DNA from: Telopea speciosissima
Lineage: Eukaryota; Streptophyta; Magnoliopsida; Proteales; Proteaceae
Assembly (NCBI RefSeq): GCF_018873765.1
Contig: NC_057925.1
Coordinates: forward strand, 4,046,927 to 4,110,926
Length of the DNA stretch: 64,000 nt
Direction: 5' to 3'
The translations under genes were made by a program, and so were the position numbers. Shown here one piece after another: positions 47,001 to 59,319 of the stretch. Position 1 is the first letter of the stretch, and each line of letters starts with the position of its first letter. The notes beneath the pieces were generated by a model that worked only from the letters and a program-made list of their open reading frames with translations, did no database searches and was not told where the DNA came from.

Positions 47001-50000
47001 ATCCTTCCATGTAATTCACACCACTTGAGGATACCTTATTCCACCCACCCACACTCCCCCCCCCCCCCAAAAAAAAAATAAAAATAAAAATAAAAATAAA
47101 AATAATTTTAGGTGTTGTGTCGACATTAACTGAAGTTGCCAAGAAGCATGAAACAATCTGATTCATAGATAAGGGTGAGCAATCAAAGTTGATTAAATAT
47201 TTGACTATTTAAATAATGTAAATTGTGTACCTTCCTGTCTTTAATCAGTTTCCGTTCTAGTTCAGCCTTCGCACGTGACTGTCTCCGCCTTAGAATTCCA
47301 TGGTACTGTTTGGCATTCACATACACAGGCTCCTCTGCCATTTCGAGGGGTAAAGGCATTCTGCTATGATGCAGTCCAACCAAATGGGGATGTGGCTGAC
47401 AATTAAAAAGAATCATTAGGCAGAACTTTCATGGCCACAAACATCTATTTAGCCACAACTTTTTCCTAAATATGGTATTATTGATCTCATTTGTACAGAG
47501 TACATCAAAGCTCCACATCGCAGTAAATAAGTAACCATATGTACCACAGATACGATGCAGACATCCTTTCAGGTGAGCCAGAAATGAGAAGAGTGGGATC
47601 TCCCTCAACAATATAAGAATCAACAAAATATAACAGATGCATGAGAGTGACCACCTTTTTTTTTTTTTTTTTTTTCTTTTGATGGGTCATGAGAGTGACC
47701 TTCACATTATATAATGGTTACATAGAAACCAAATTATGGCCAATTAATGGAATGAAGCAATATGAGGTAAATCAACCTGATTAGACAGGTCTGCCCAATA
47801 TAACCATATATGCACAGAAAACCAAAAGGTTGCATACCAAAGCCTGAGTTCCATATGCAGGCACTAGTCCCCCATAAAACGGATCGGAATAAGTAAATGG
47901 AGCACAAGCCTGTTAAAGATAAAAAAGAACATTGACACTTTCAGCAGTCCTGAATACCCAAAACCACTCAATTAACAAATCCATGATTTAGTATACTGCA
48001 ATAGATGACTAGCTGAGGAAATGAAGCAACAACATCAGTGAGAAATCCAAATATTTTGGTGGGGGAATGAAAATAAGAGAGAGAAATGGCCAAGTTCCCA
48101 CTGGATACAGAAAAAGAAAGCTCTTACAATTGAGTGACCAACAAGTTCAAGTTGGGAATGTGGTACAAGGCATTCACCCATTGTTGGAGCTATTCCATCT
48201 GAGCCTGAATGTAATCCAATCCAGAACATAGAAGAAAATAATATAAAATTAATGTCATAAACTACAAAGCATATCAATAGGAAGATCTACAAAATAATTA
48301 ACCCAAGCTCAATGGACTGTAAAAGAAAATGAGAAAAAGGAAAAAGGCCAACTAGCATTTAAAACTGTCCTTTTTAGAATGCTAGTTTGATCATTTATCT
48401 TTGACGCATTTCTACTGGATTGCCAGAGAAAAGCTGATAATTGTGATGTCAATTGGTTATTTTCAACTATTGGTTGAAAAAAAATGTGACAGGTCGTCTT
48501 TAATTTCCAATGAAATGTTTTAGCATAAAATGCTTTATCGGCAAAACAAGCCATCAGAGAAAAGTTTGGAAGCACATCACTAGATCAAAACACAAAAGGA
48601 AAAAAATGTCTCCAAAAGGGTGAAAATTAAGAGAAAATGACTTCTTTAGAAGTAAACAATGAAAGAGTTGAGTGACAAACAACAGCTCTAATTTTGCTAG
48701 TTGAAGATGCAATAAGCCAACTGGAAAAGGACCCAAAAAACAGAGGTTCAGGTTCTGAGCAAAGAAGAAACCTTCAGGAGATGCTTGGCTAAGTATTCTT
48801 TAACTAACTTAGAAGCAAATGAGTCTATCCATATCAAACATGGGCATGCAGTATTAGAGACATTGAAACCCATCAACTTCCACACACACACACACACACA
48901 CACAAAAAGCTATGCCAACACCCATGAACAGTCTATTCCCATACGCTAGATATAAATTGTGCATAATTCACTTAATCATGTGAGAAGGAAATAACCAGAA
49001 AAGCTCACATATACACGTCACAGTAACGAAACTTGAAGACCTTGCAAGGTTGATGTATTTGCATGGGCAGTTTCTTTAAATAAAGCGTTTACTTGGGAAG
49101 TGCTTCAGTCTAGGGTAATCATAGTTCAAACGAAATGTTAGATTCTCTTTATGCCAATACAACATGGAAGTGAAAGCCAATTTGTCTAGTATGAGTTTCG
49201 TGCCCTTATTGGGAAGTAGTGTCAGGTACACATCAGGTGGAGTGGATGTTCCTTCACAGTGAAGCTGATATTCACTTCTTGGCTTTCTCTGGAGCTTAAT
49301 CTAAAAGCTATTGTTCAGTGGAAATTATCGGTTTAGAAATTCTTGGAGGATGTTGAAGGAGAGGAAGCAGCATATGTTTAATGAAAGACTCAAACCTGGC
49401 CTTTCATGATGACTGTTAGTGATCAGTATATTATAACATGGGCAATGGCTATAAGACCTGGAAGTCTTCCCTGAGCTGACCAACAGCTGGCAATTATTCA
49501 AGGATAGACTGATAAAGAGAGAGCTGCAGCTTCTTCTTGCACAGTTCTGCTTTTTTCAATCCTTTGTTTTATTTATGAGGGGATGCTGTTATACTGGAAC
49601 GTTCAATATGTTCTGTTACCCTTCCCGCTCCCCCCCCCCCCCAAAAAAAAAAAAAAAAAACTCTACATGTTCATTTATATATATTTTTCTGTTTGCATAT
49701 CAAAAACAAGTAATAGCCAAAAAACAAGAGTTGCATAAGTAATTCAAAACAAATTCTATCAAGAACGGTAGGTTTGTAATCAATTAGCGGCATCATTCCC
49801 TTTCTCCATACACAAAAATGTACATTTCAGCTTGGAAGTACAGTTAAGTTCTTGGAAGTTTTGTGATCAGAAATTCTATCTCAACCAAAATTTATACAAA
49901 TTGAGTGACCCTTATTGGTACTGGCCAATACTGTATTCCCTAAAACCTAGGCACAGAATTGCTTCAATTTTTCCGCAATAAATAATTGTTTCATCGGTAT

Positions 50001-53000
50001 GTACATTCAAGAAAATAATATCATATCCAAACTATAACCTTTTCTTCTTGGTCGTATCCATTGCTGTTTAACATTGTACTTTATGGCTTATACACCTCAC
50101 GTTTGTACATCATGACGTACTATTAACTGTTCAATCTTATGTTTTGCATAAGCATATGCCTACAGTGGGACTACTATATTCATAGGTGTATACGAAATAT
50201 AAGCATACAAGAACATACAAGAAACTAAATTATACTTCAACTATTTGGACCATAAAATGTTCTTCCTACAAGTAAAAAACAAGATCACGCTTCAACTACA
50301 TTGATCATATCAGGATCTTAGGTACCAGAAAATTATCACATGCAAATGCAAGTTCACACTGTGACAAGGCCAAATCACAACAAATGGATGCTCCACCTTG
50401 AACAGTTCTTTGATGGAGTTTGATTCAAGCCATAGTTGTCAAGGCGTCCAAGTGGATTTTTTGGGGTCTAGGCGACTATTGCCTTAGTGGTATCGAATGA
50501 AGTTTGGCTCTTATTTATGCCAAATATCATCATTTCATTTACATAAGATATTATTCATAAATAAGCAAATACCCCCCTATTTGAATCCAATATAGTTTAA
50601 AAAAAGAAATTCCAAAAGGATAAAAAGTCAACCCCCTAGTTCAAGAACAAAAACTGGATTTTCGGCGGTATGTGAAATTTTCAACTTTCTAATGTTGGGA
50701 TTTTTCTCAAATCTAAAAATTTCATAAATCTTAATATGTTTAAACATTGCTAAAAACCAAAAGAGCGGTAAAATAATCATTTGTTTTGATATCTAAAAAA
50801 ATATTTTCATTCAACGCGATTTTGATAACATTCACGCACACCAAATAAGGTTTAATCGGAACATAACTCCTTTAATATAAATCAGATTTAAGCAATCTTG
50901 GATTTGTTGGAAATCTGGTTTTGTGCTCTACCTAATACAAAAATTCTCATGTAAAAATAAAATCATTTTGACAAGTCAATAATGTAAGGCTGGATCACAA
51001 AAGACCTAGCCCAGGTAGGATTTTCTTGAACTATGGTTGAAAACTTGTCTCGAACAGCCGTCTCAACCAGGTCGAGATTCTCGAGATCTCGGCGAGAGTG
51101 CAAATTTTTTTTTTTTTGGTTTCGGAATGAAGTTTCGGTGGGCAAATGACCTTAGTTGGCTCTGAAACTTTAAGGGAAGATTGTTTTAGGCTTAATAAAC
51201 ATATTTAATTCTTTAAATTGAAAAAAACAAAAAAAACAAAAACAAAAACAAAAAAAAATCACAATTTGGTGTTTTGGATTTGCACCCTTGGTTGGAAATA
51301 AAAGCCGAACCCTTAATGTAATATTGCCTATTCTACACATTGTTTGAATGATATGAGACATAATGGGCAAGTAAAACAAGCAAATTATGCAATAATGGAT
51401 GAAGACACATAATATTAAATAATTATTTAAGAAATAGTTAAAGACTTAAAGTTTCTACTACAAACCATAAGATACAGTGAAGTGTTCACAATGCATATTA
51501 CATAGACACCCAACCCAACTACAATGAATAATACATAAGTCAATTACTATCCTAATCTTTCACGTCTCAATTCCCAAGTCCCAACAATACAATACTATGA
51601 CTCTATGAATACTGAGGAGGTCGAGATTCTTGAAATATTCGAGATTTCTCCGAGATTCTCAAAATATTCGAAATTTTGGTCGAGTTATTCGAAATTGTGC
51701 ATGTTTTGTGTCTCGTATGTCATCTCATCTCAAGGAGCTCGAGATTATCGAGATATTCGAGATCTTGCCGAGATTTCGGCGAGTTTTTGAATTGTGTCTT
51801 GAACAAGTTTAATGCTGGTTTGGTCTTCAAAAGTGGGCAACACATTATGAACTTGTAGCAGATATTCCTTAATCGATTGCAGAACTTGCAGCAGATCACA
51901 CAATGAAAATAAAAGATAGGATAAAAGAAGGATAATTTGGTTTGAGCCTCTCACTCTCTCCCAGGTCTCTTACCCATGGCCTCTCACAGCAAGGTTCCTA
52001 ATCTTGGGATCGGTCAGGACCGATACCGATCCGGATCGGTCAAAATCGTCTTATATCAGCAAAAAATGACTAAAATCCAGGTTTAATCAGATCGGTTGTT
52101 GTATCAGTCATAAAAAATATTAAAAAATTATGAAATTCAAAAAATAAAAAAAGGCTGAAAAAACGGTAATCACTGTTATGGCTTCCTTAATCCTATTTTT
52201 TAGGTTGATCTTATCTTTTCCACCTCCTCAACCTCACCTACTACCGCCATTTATCTAAAAAACACTCCAGGTTTTGTGGGATCAAATCAATGTTTTCATG
52301 GAATGAAACCTTCTCTCATAATAGATTCCTCATCCAAAACAGTAACATCCCTCCCTTTTCACTCGCTGATTTGAGGCTAAATCTCTAAATAACGGCGTGA
52401 AAGACTCGGACGAACAAGAACATGAAAATCTGGGTTTTAAAACCTTAACTACCTTAAGCAGATCAATGTTTACATGGAATGAAATATTCCCTCAATTGAT
52501 TCCCTGTTCAAAAACGGTATGATTCCCCCCCCTTTTTCCTCGTGGATTTGAAACCCCAAATCTATGAATCACACCTTGAAAGACTCGGGACGAAGAAAAA
52601 ATATGACAAGTACCGAATCGTATCGGCAAATCCAGAGAACGATCCAGTAAAACCTTGCCAGATCGGTCTAATCTCAGATCAGTCTCGACCAATACCAATC
52701 CAATCCGAGATTATGAACCATGCTCACAGGAACCGTCTCTCACAGCTATATGGCTAACAACCACTCTTTTTTTACCAATACCAATCCGATCCGAGATTAC
52801 GAACCATGCCCACAGGAACCGTCTCTCACAGCTACATGGCTAACAACCACTCTTTTTTTATCCCATCGTTGGCTGATCAATACACCCTCTTGCCTTTATT
52901 TATAACTAAAGCATGATTAAAGATAGTAACTCCCCTTTTGGCTATTGGGAAGCTTACAAAATAGAAACCAAACGAAAAATAGAAACTAAATCTAACTAAA

Positions 53001-54706
53001 AGGAAACAAAGGACTGAAATAGAAACTTCTAAATAAAAGCTAATCCTACTTACTAAATCTGAAATTAGAAACTAGTACTAACTAACTGCTAAAACTGAAT
53101 TTAGAAACTATCTAATCTCCTATTACAACCAAACTGGAAACTAAAAATAGAAACAAGGTAAACTAACATAGCTAAACAAAAATAGGAACAAAGCAGTCCA
53201 TATCTTGTACTCCATGCAAGCTGTCCATATGTGCCCCCAAATCACCGTTCACGTGAAGAGTAACTCGGGTACTGTTTATGTGAACAGTTACTCTTTTTTT
53301 AAATTTCTGTCTTGGTCCTTTCTCTTCTTCATGCTTCTCTCTAGGCTGGGGCCGCTTTATGTGATGCTCCATCGAACCAACAAAAACCTGCCACATCATT
53401 AGACCAGGCTGCCCCTCATAGCAGTTGAATCCCACAACTACACTGGGCTGGTTTTGGGACTTGTTCTTGCGGCTACACATGGACCTGTGATCTACATCAG
53501 TTAAACTTCTTAGAGAGCAAGAAGATTTCTCTAAATCGAGAGCAGCTTGATTACTATAGATAATATCATATTTTCTAAGACCAGTATAAACCCAATGTCA
53601 GACTAGGTATACCAGGACAATGACCAAATCCAAGAACAGTATAAACCAAATGTATGTTCTGATTGTTTCAAACTTTCTATAGATTGCTTCCTCAGTTCTG
53701 TTGTCTTCTCGTTCTATGTAGATTTTTTATGACTTGATGCGACTTAATATTGATTTTAATGACTTGATGTGGCTAATGTTGACTTTTATGACTTGAAGTG
53801 GCATAATGTAGATTATTGATGTGGCTTGATGTTTATTTTTTATGATATAAGGTACATATTTTATTTTTTTTTGGGATAAAAATATAAGGTACATGTTGTA
53901 GCATACTAACTAATGATAGAAAAGAGGGGAAATAAAAAATAACACTTGGGCCCCTTGGTCACCTAAGCACTTAGGCACCCCTCCACCGCCTTGCCACCTT
54001 GACAACTATGATATAAGCTGGGATATTCATATGACTCAACTAATAACTCCTGTGAAAAGTCCAATAAGATTAAAAAACCATACATGCATCACTAGAATCC
54101 TGCCATAAAAAATTAAGGAGTTTAAAAATGATCAACATGTAAATCTTGTCTTTTACCAGTAGTAAATTGGAAACTGACAGTCTAAACTGAACTGCAAGGT
54201 ACTATTTCCCATTATTCTCTCTTCTACCCAGCTACAGAATTTTGAAGCCCAGATAATCTAAGATAACTATTCAGTTCAAGAACCATTTGAAGGTAACCAG
54301 GTGACTAATAGGAAGTAGCAACTGGTTTTCACTGATTCAAAGGGTTACAATTTTGTTAATTCAAAGAAGGAAATGAGAATATTATCCAAGCAAAAGAACT
54401 CATGAATAATATGATGAAACATAGAGACGAAATACCAGATGATGCTGTCATAGAAGTCTGTGTTTCTGTACTAACATCAGCTCCCTTCTCCAACCCATTG
54501 GTGGCATATAATTGGCTCGCCTTGTTCCCCACCCCATCATTTGCCTCTTCCATTGGAGGTGATTTTGATGCATTATCCACTACCACAGTTGGTGGTACAG
54601 CATTATACCCAATACCACACCACCAAGGTTGAGAAGAGACTGTGGAAGGGGGAATGCTTTGTGCTCCAGCCTCTACTTGATTAACATTTTCAAAATTTGA
54701 CTCCAT
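44033..54706 (-). CDS. NF-YA: Nuclear transcription factor Y subunit A (NF-YA)
   Basis: CCAAT-box-binding subunit of the NF-Y trimer; joins the NF-YB/NF-YC dimer in the nucleus. Coding exons on the minus strand: 54706-54436, 48204-48128, 47909-47838, 47395-47231, 44446-44033, totalling 999 nt (332 aa), with GT-AG junctions and matching phases. The N-terminus has [14 protein letters not shown], exon 2-3 give [20 protein letters not shown], all typical of the family. The core starts at about residue 161: [20 protein letters not shown] (NF-YB/C-binding A1 helix), a linker, then [18 protein letters not shown] (DNA-binding A2, about 195-212) across the last junction. The C-terminal Ser/Gln-rich part is unremarkable. 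Start: the first Met after the probable leader acceptor. Introns 1 (6.2 kb) and 4 (2.8 kb) are enlarged by transposons. Confidence 0.95.
44580..45637 (-). mobile_element. Internal part of an LTR element lacking coding sequence
   Basis: A primer-binding site TGGTATCAGAGC (minus strand, 45634-45623) complements the plant initiator tRNA-Met 3' end and lies three bases after the LTR end. Sequence further along the minus strand is CT-rich and has no gag or pol domain; ORFs of up to 147 codons are low-complexity. The left limit is not defined and a second LTR is not seen. It lies in NF-YA intron 4, in the gene's orientation. Confidence 0.5.
45638..46074 (-). repeat. LTR (437 bp), family TGATGYAGAT, in an NF-YA intron
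   Basis: On the minus strand it starts TGATGCAGATACACTACC and ends CCCTCCTCCA, followed by AAT-type spacing and the primer-binding site. Contains AGGAAGTAATTAGGAGTC and TATA-rich blocks typical of plant LTRs. Confidence 0.65.
47640..47700 (-). mobile_element. 35-bp poly(T) insert with 13-bp target duplication
   Basis: CATGAGAGTGACC at 47640-47652 and 47688-47700 flanks ACC plus a long T-run ending CTTTTGATGGGT. It lies in NF-YA intron 3. Confidence 0.75.
51030..51800. repeat. TCGAGAT-rich palindromic block
   Basis: TCGAGATTCTCGAGATCTCGG at 51072-51092 and many GAGATATTCGAGAT / CGAGATTTCGG strings at 51620-51785, with AT-rich sequence between. The two ends are loosely inverted. The ORFs here (61 aa, [18 protein letters not shown]) merely follow the repeat. 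Confidence 0.6.
52688..52860. repeat. 86-bp tandem duplication
   Basis: ACCAATACCAATCC starts at 52688 and 52774; both copies run through GAACCATGC, CACAGGAACCGTCTCTCACA and ATGGCTAACAACCACTC with few differences. Confidence 0.85.
52861..53499 (-). repeat. LTR-like segment starting TGATGTAGAT (minus)
   Basis: The minus strand from 53499 reads TGATGTAGATCACAGG, like the LTRs at 46074 and 34103, and has a TATA-like TATAAATAAAGGC near 52905. No primer-binding site is seen at its end; the right limit is approximate. Probably a solo LTR. Confidence 0.4.
53845..53894 (-). mobile_element. 24-bp poly(T) insert with 13-bp target duplication
   Basis: ATATAAGGTACAT at 53845-53857 and 53882-53894 flank ATTTTATTTTTTTTTGGGATAAAA. 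Confidence 0.75.
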
Positions 54707-55770
54707 GCTCTACTTAGCTTTCGAAAGCTTTCACTTTCCTACCCAAGAACATCAACAAAGAGATCAAGAATAAACAATGCAGATGACAACATCAACGCAT
54801 GCAATGACACAGAATGGGAGGGGAGGGGAGTTATAACACATGCACCACATTAAGAAATCTGTTTCTATCAAAAGAACTGGCAATAATCCATAAAAAGGGA
54901 GGCCATATAGACAAAATCCTTTATGATGATTGATGAAACCTAAACTATGCCACCAAGAACATCAATAAGCCGTACTCTGCCCAACAATTGCAACAGAAAA
55001 CAGTTGAGCTTAACTAAGGAACTAAACTCAAAGAAAGTCAAACCTTGAATAATCCTCTTAAGAAACACTTAATAGCCAAACCCAACTAAAAAACAAGAAA
55101 AGACTTTCAAATAAATAAATCCTCAGAAAAGAACCCATGAACTCGACAGAATCCTCAAACTAAACCAACTCTCTCACTCACCGAAGCCAAAAATCTACAA
55201 CAATCAACAATAAACTGAACCGTAGATAAGAATATCAAAGCCCTAATCCCGAAAAAGGAGAAACTCAAAGAAACGGTAAAGTTCAACAAAGCAAGGTTCC
55301 CAGACACAACAACAACTACTCCACTCACTATAGTGGACAAACCAAAATCCAATACAAAAACCTCCACAACTACACAAACAAACGAACAACAAATAAGAAG
55401 AGATCGACAGGCCAAAAGAGAAACTAATAATTGAACAATAAATCTCCCGGAATAAACTTCAACCCAAAATTCGCTTAAGAAAAAGCATTAAGGCTAACAA
55501 ATCAAATCTGAAACCAACAAAACTAAGAAAGTCAAAATTTCCACTACCAGCAGCTTCATCAGAAGCTTTTGAATTGCTTAAGTAACACATAATCGACACT
55601 TAAGGGAGAAACTACGAAAGCTGTTAAAGTACTTACTGTTCAGAACAGCAAAGTAAACAAACCGTACAATTCGCTGCGACAGAATTCAACGCCATCGATG
55701 TAAATCCATCTCCCTCGCCTGTCTCTGCAATTCTCAACGAAAGAAACTGAAACAGTAGGAAAGAATTTAA
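54707..55770 (-). other. NF-YA 5' UTR with a probable leader intron
   Basis: A donor GAACA|GTAAGT on the minus strand near 55638 and an acceptor TTCTTGGGTAG before 54738 suggest an 883-bp-scale 5' UTR intron and a short second leader exon (54738-54707) before the ATG. The first leader exon would be about 55640-55770. The 85-codon ORF inside the intron has no domain. Confidence 0.5.
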
Positions 55771-55924
55771 AAAATTAAATTAAAAAGAAGGAAAAAAAAA
55801 ATCAAAATAATATTTTGGAAAAGGCTCTTGAACCGACAGCGTAGGTACACTAACAAGTGATACCACCCGGAGCCTCTCTCTTCCCACGTGAAATGACCTC
55901 TCAGCCTTGATGTATAAAATCATG

Positions 55925-56110
55925 GGCTGACGTTTTCTGTGGGGGAGTGTGGCCCCCTGCACATGCTAGGCCAATGAGAGCGTGTGAGTTGGCACATTGG
56001 GGTGGGATTTTTCTTTTTCATGGGGGTGGGATGGTCATTTTGCTCCCTTTCCTCTGTGTCTAGGCATGGATGGTACACTCTCCCACAGAGAACTTTTCTC
56101 TTAAAATCAA
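55925..56110. mobile_element. Foldback MITE upstream of NF-YA
   Basis: TTTTCTGTGGGGGAGTGT at the left and ACACTCTCCCACAGAGAA at the right pair. It belongs to the broad GGGAGTGTGGCC family. It lies within about 150-350 bases upstream of the inferred NF-YA leader, so it may form part of the promoter. Confidence 0.7.
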
Positions 56111-56337
56111 GAGAAAAAAAATCTCTCACAAGTTGCGTACAAACTGCGCCCAAACATAGAACCACACAAAATGACCACCTCACCCCCTAAAATAAAAAAA
56201 ATCTCACCATGTGTGCTCTTATCGGCCTCTGCACTTGTGCAAGGGCCACGCAGCTTTACAGTGATCTTCTACCCAAATCATTTGTCACTCTCGCTCTCTT
56301 TAGTGTGTTCCCTATCTTGAGTAATGCTTGTTCAAAG

Positions 56338-56368
<31 letters not shown>

Positions 56369-59319
56369 TATGTATGTATTTTTTTAAAATGATCTGAGCA
56401 ATTAGCATAGGGGAGCACACCAATGAATTGCAGCAAAATAGTATCATACATCAAAGAGCTGCAAGATCATTTAATGTGAGAAAAGAAACACAAAAGGTGT
56501 TAGCATTCCTTGCCCCAGTAGATGAAAGAACTTTTCCCCCTCTTTTTTATTTATTTCTTCAAACGGATATCTAGTCACCCAAGGTTAGGCAAGGATTTCT
56601 ATAAAAATAAATCAGAAAAAGGTTTTCTGAACAAATGGCATACGGAAGTACACCAATCAAGAGGTACAGCCATTGTTTGTAAATATGGGACACTGAATCA
56701 GAGAGAGGAGAGATAGACACACGACCAGTTGGCATAGCCCACGCGAGCGCTCAAAGAGACTTTTCCTATGTTCAAACAAGACTTTTGTTATTAAAGAAAG
56801 AGATATTTTTAAGTACTTATTAGTGTCACAACTATTTGTGACACTTTCAAAAGTTAGACGACTTATCTGAGCTATTCATTTTCAATGTTTTTTGTTGTCT
56901 AAATTGTATATTCTCGCGTAGAGTTAGGAGATTACAAAGTATGGTATGTATTAGTATGCATGCATGGACATGCACGGGATGCATGTCAATATAAGAGTTT
57001 ATTTGATTAAATAAAATTCTGAAATTTGATGCATGACTAATCTAGATAATGTTTTCTCTATTCAACAATCTAAATGGACACATTATTTGTCAATATGGCA
57101 GAGATGCTTTGTGAGGAAGGTTTGAAAAAGTTACAAACCCTTGTGAAAATAAACATTCATCTTTTTCTTAAAAAAAAAAAAAAACTAATATCGTAAATGG
57201 AAAAAGAACTCTGTCTTGAAGTTTGCACCCTGCACCCAAACACATTGGGGGGGGGGGGGTGGCAAAATGACTGCCCCACCCTCCATGAAATGTGTAAACG
57301 GCACCCCACTTGACCTACGTGCTCCCCCATTAGCCCCTAATGCGCACAGGAGCTACACTCTCGAACAAAGAACACTTCCCCTATCATAAATACACAGAAA
57401 AGGAGAAAGGACCTCTATCTGTTTCTCTTAGACCAGATTTTCCCTAGATTCTTTTTTCTTTAATTAAAAATATTTTGTATGAACCACCAAGGTAGGGAAC
57501 ACTAGCACCTCTGTGTTGTAGGAAGGGGTTGCAAGGAGACTAGAGACCCCCCAAAATCTCAACTAGTTTGGCCCAACACTATTTATTCTTCAATTCATTT
57601 GAACGGGTAGGGTTTGATTTACTTTTGTTCTAAATTCCATCAAGGTGTTTTACAAAAGAAGAAAGAAAGGCAATGAAATTGTTTTGTTGTACAAACATGC
57701 GCAGCCCGATCACGTTTGTTGAACTCCTTCATCTGTATTATTCGCAAAAGGCATACTTTCATAAAGGTACGAATGGGTGTGACACGAAACCCCGTTGCTT
57801 TGAGCAAAGTGGTTGAAGCTCCAAGGATTGTCATTGTAAGTATTCCTGCAAGCAAAACAAACACCTTCCTCAATAACGGAAATGTAGTTCGAATGGATTC
57901 AAGTTTCTTATGAGTCTTAGAGATGGGAGGAGAAGCTTGTCCCATTGGGCGTGCCAAAGAATCTATTGGGTATAGCTTTCGCTGACTTTTGCTATCCTCC
58001 TATGTACAATATTGTTTTGTCACATGTCATTGGTGCTCTCTCCCCTATGCTGCTTGCTTAAAGAACCATCACACATTAAAAAAAAACAGTAAACAATTCT
58101 CCTTCACCCATGGTGAAACAAGAATCTTGCATGAAACACCAATATTTTCAATTTGCTTGAATTTTTTAAGTGATTATAAAGTCAAGAGAAAAGAGAGTGT
58201 AAGAGAATGCATCTTGCATGACACACCAATAATATCATCATTATTTTCCCTGTAATAATGGAAAAAGAAGAAAAATGTTCTCTTCTAAGTTTTCATTGAA
58301 ATATTTATGTTTTTTTTTTAAAAAAAAATAATGAATTAAAGTATTTCTTAAGAGATGCATAGGAAAATTTTCTAGCAGCCCGGAGAAGTGGAGAACCCTT
58401 CTCTAGGAAAAAGAAATTTGATGAGTGACAAGCCATATTATAGAAGGAATGATAGGGGCAAATTAGTCAAGGGGTAAATATTGACCGGTGGCTGAGTTAG
58501 GAACGGGCACATTTGGTATTTGATTTGACAGAAACAACTTGAAGGAGCTTTCCTTTTCAAAAAATAAAATAAAATAAAATAAAGGCACTGGAAATCAAAT
58601 CTTCAATTGCATGCGCGGACACCCGATTTGATGGCACAACGTGTCGTATCCGAAGAAAAGAACAATGGCCCCACAGGCTATGAACTCACCACGTGGCCGC
58701 AAAAGCCACCAGTAGTTTCTGAATTAACGGTGGAAGTGACGGTGCTCCTCCGTTAGCAGACGGTCTCCTGTCTTGGCTCAAGGTAGCAGCCGAGATCCCT
58801 TCCCGAATGTTGGATGCAACCACTGGACTCGTTGACGGATCCGGATCCGGATCCTCTTCAATGAGCGTATTCAATGGCTAGGCTATATGGCACACATCTC
58901 GGTAAACGTTTAGACAATTCAACCGTTGGATGCTCAATGGGTGATACCTTGGAGAGATCCTGATCCGATCGTCATATGCCACGCGTCCTCATGGCAATAA
59001 CTAATAAATGGTCAGCCTCTTTTGTCAATCACGTGGCAATCAGGTCACATTCGGAACCTAAGCAACAACTCACCTGTGTGTTCTACCCAAAAAAAAACAT
59101 AAAAAAAAACTCACTAGCGTGGGTTTCTTAAACGAGGTGTGGCCGTGTGGCGAATGCGTGGATCAATGGATCAGTATCGGATTGGAATCGGTGTTGATAT
59201 TTATATTGTATCCGCTGTATTGACCGATAAATATTGATACTGTTGAAATTTGATATTGATACGGATCATAAGTATTGGTAAAAAGGGGTGTATTTTTGAA
59301 TCTTAGCAGTATCGATATT
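56111..59319. other. Intergenic upstream of NF-YA; MITE relics, no clear gene
   Basis: (CT)n at 56340-56362; a degenerate MITE at about 57190-57385 (AAAAAGAACTCTGTC / CGAACAAAGAACACTTCCC); AGAGATAGACACACGACC text near 56709; duplicated AATGCATCTTGCATGACACACCAAT-type text near 58115 and 58207. A GC-richer stretch at 58600-58990 contains a 62-codon minus ORF (58874-58686) without a known domain. ORFs on both strands near 57640-57957 are also unidentified. Confidence 0.5.

Larger units (their letters stand above)
50431..54009. mobile_element. 3.6-kb element with CATAGTTGTCAAGG inverted termini
   Basis: Left end CATAGTTGTCAAGGCG; right end CACCTTGACAACTAT(G). Possible 9-bp duplication GATTCAAGC (50422-50430) / GATATAAGC (54010-54018), seven of nine matching. 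No transposase is recognisable. The interior has a TCGAGAT-rich block, GATAC text, an 86-bp tandem duplication and LTR-like sequence. A relic of the same terminus occurs at about 27530. The two ends could also belong to two separate insertions. Confidence 0.5.
48205..54435 (-). other. NF-YA intron 1 (6.2 kb)
   Basis: Bounded by the donor at 54435 and acceptor at 48205. Contains a (CA)n at 48882-48903, a C-run/A-run at 49631-49660 and a 3.6-kb TIR element. Sequence 48900-50400 holds no recognised coding domain. Confidence 0.85.

Noticed and set aside
57640..57957. 105-codon minus ORF with hydrophobic segments and an opposing 65-codon ORF
   Set aside because: I recognise no family, the opposite strand is also open, and no promoter or intron logic supports a gene.
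58686..58874. 62-codon minus ORF with a DPDPDP stretch
   Set aside because: The Asp-Pro run comes from a GGATCC repeat; no domain; not enough to call a gene.
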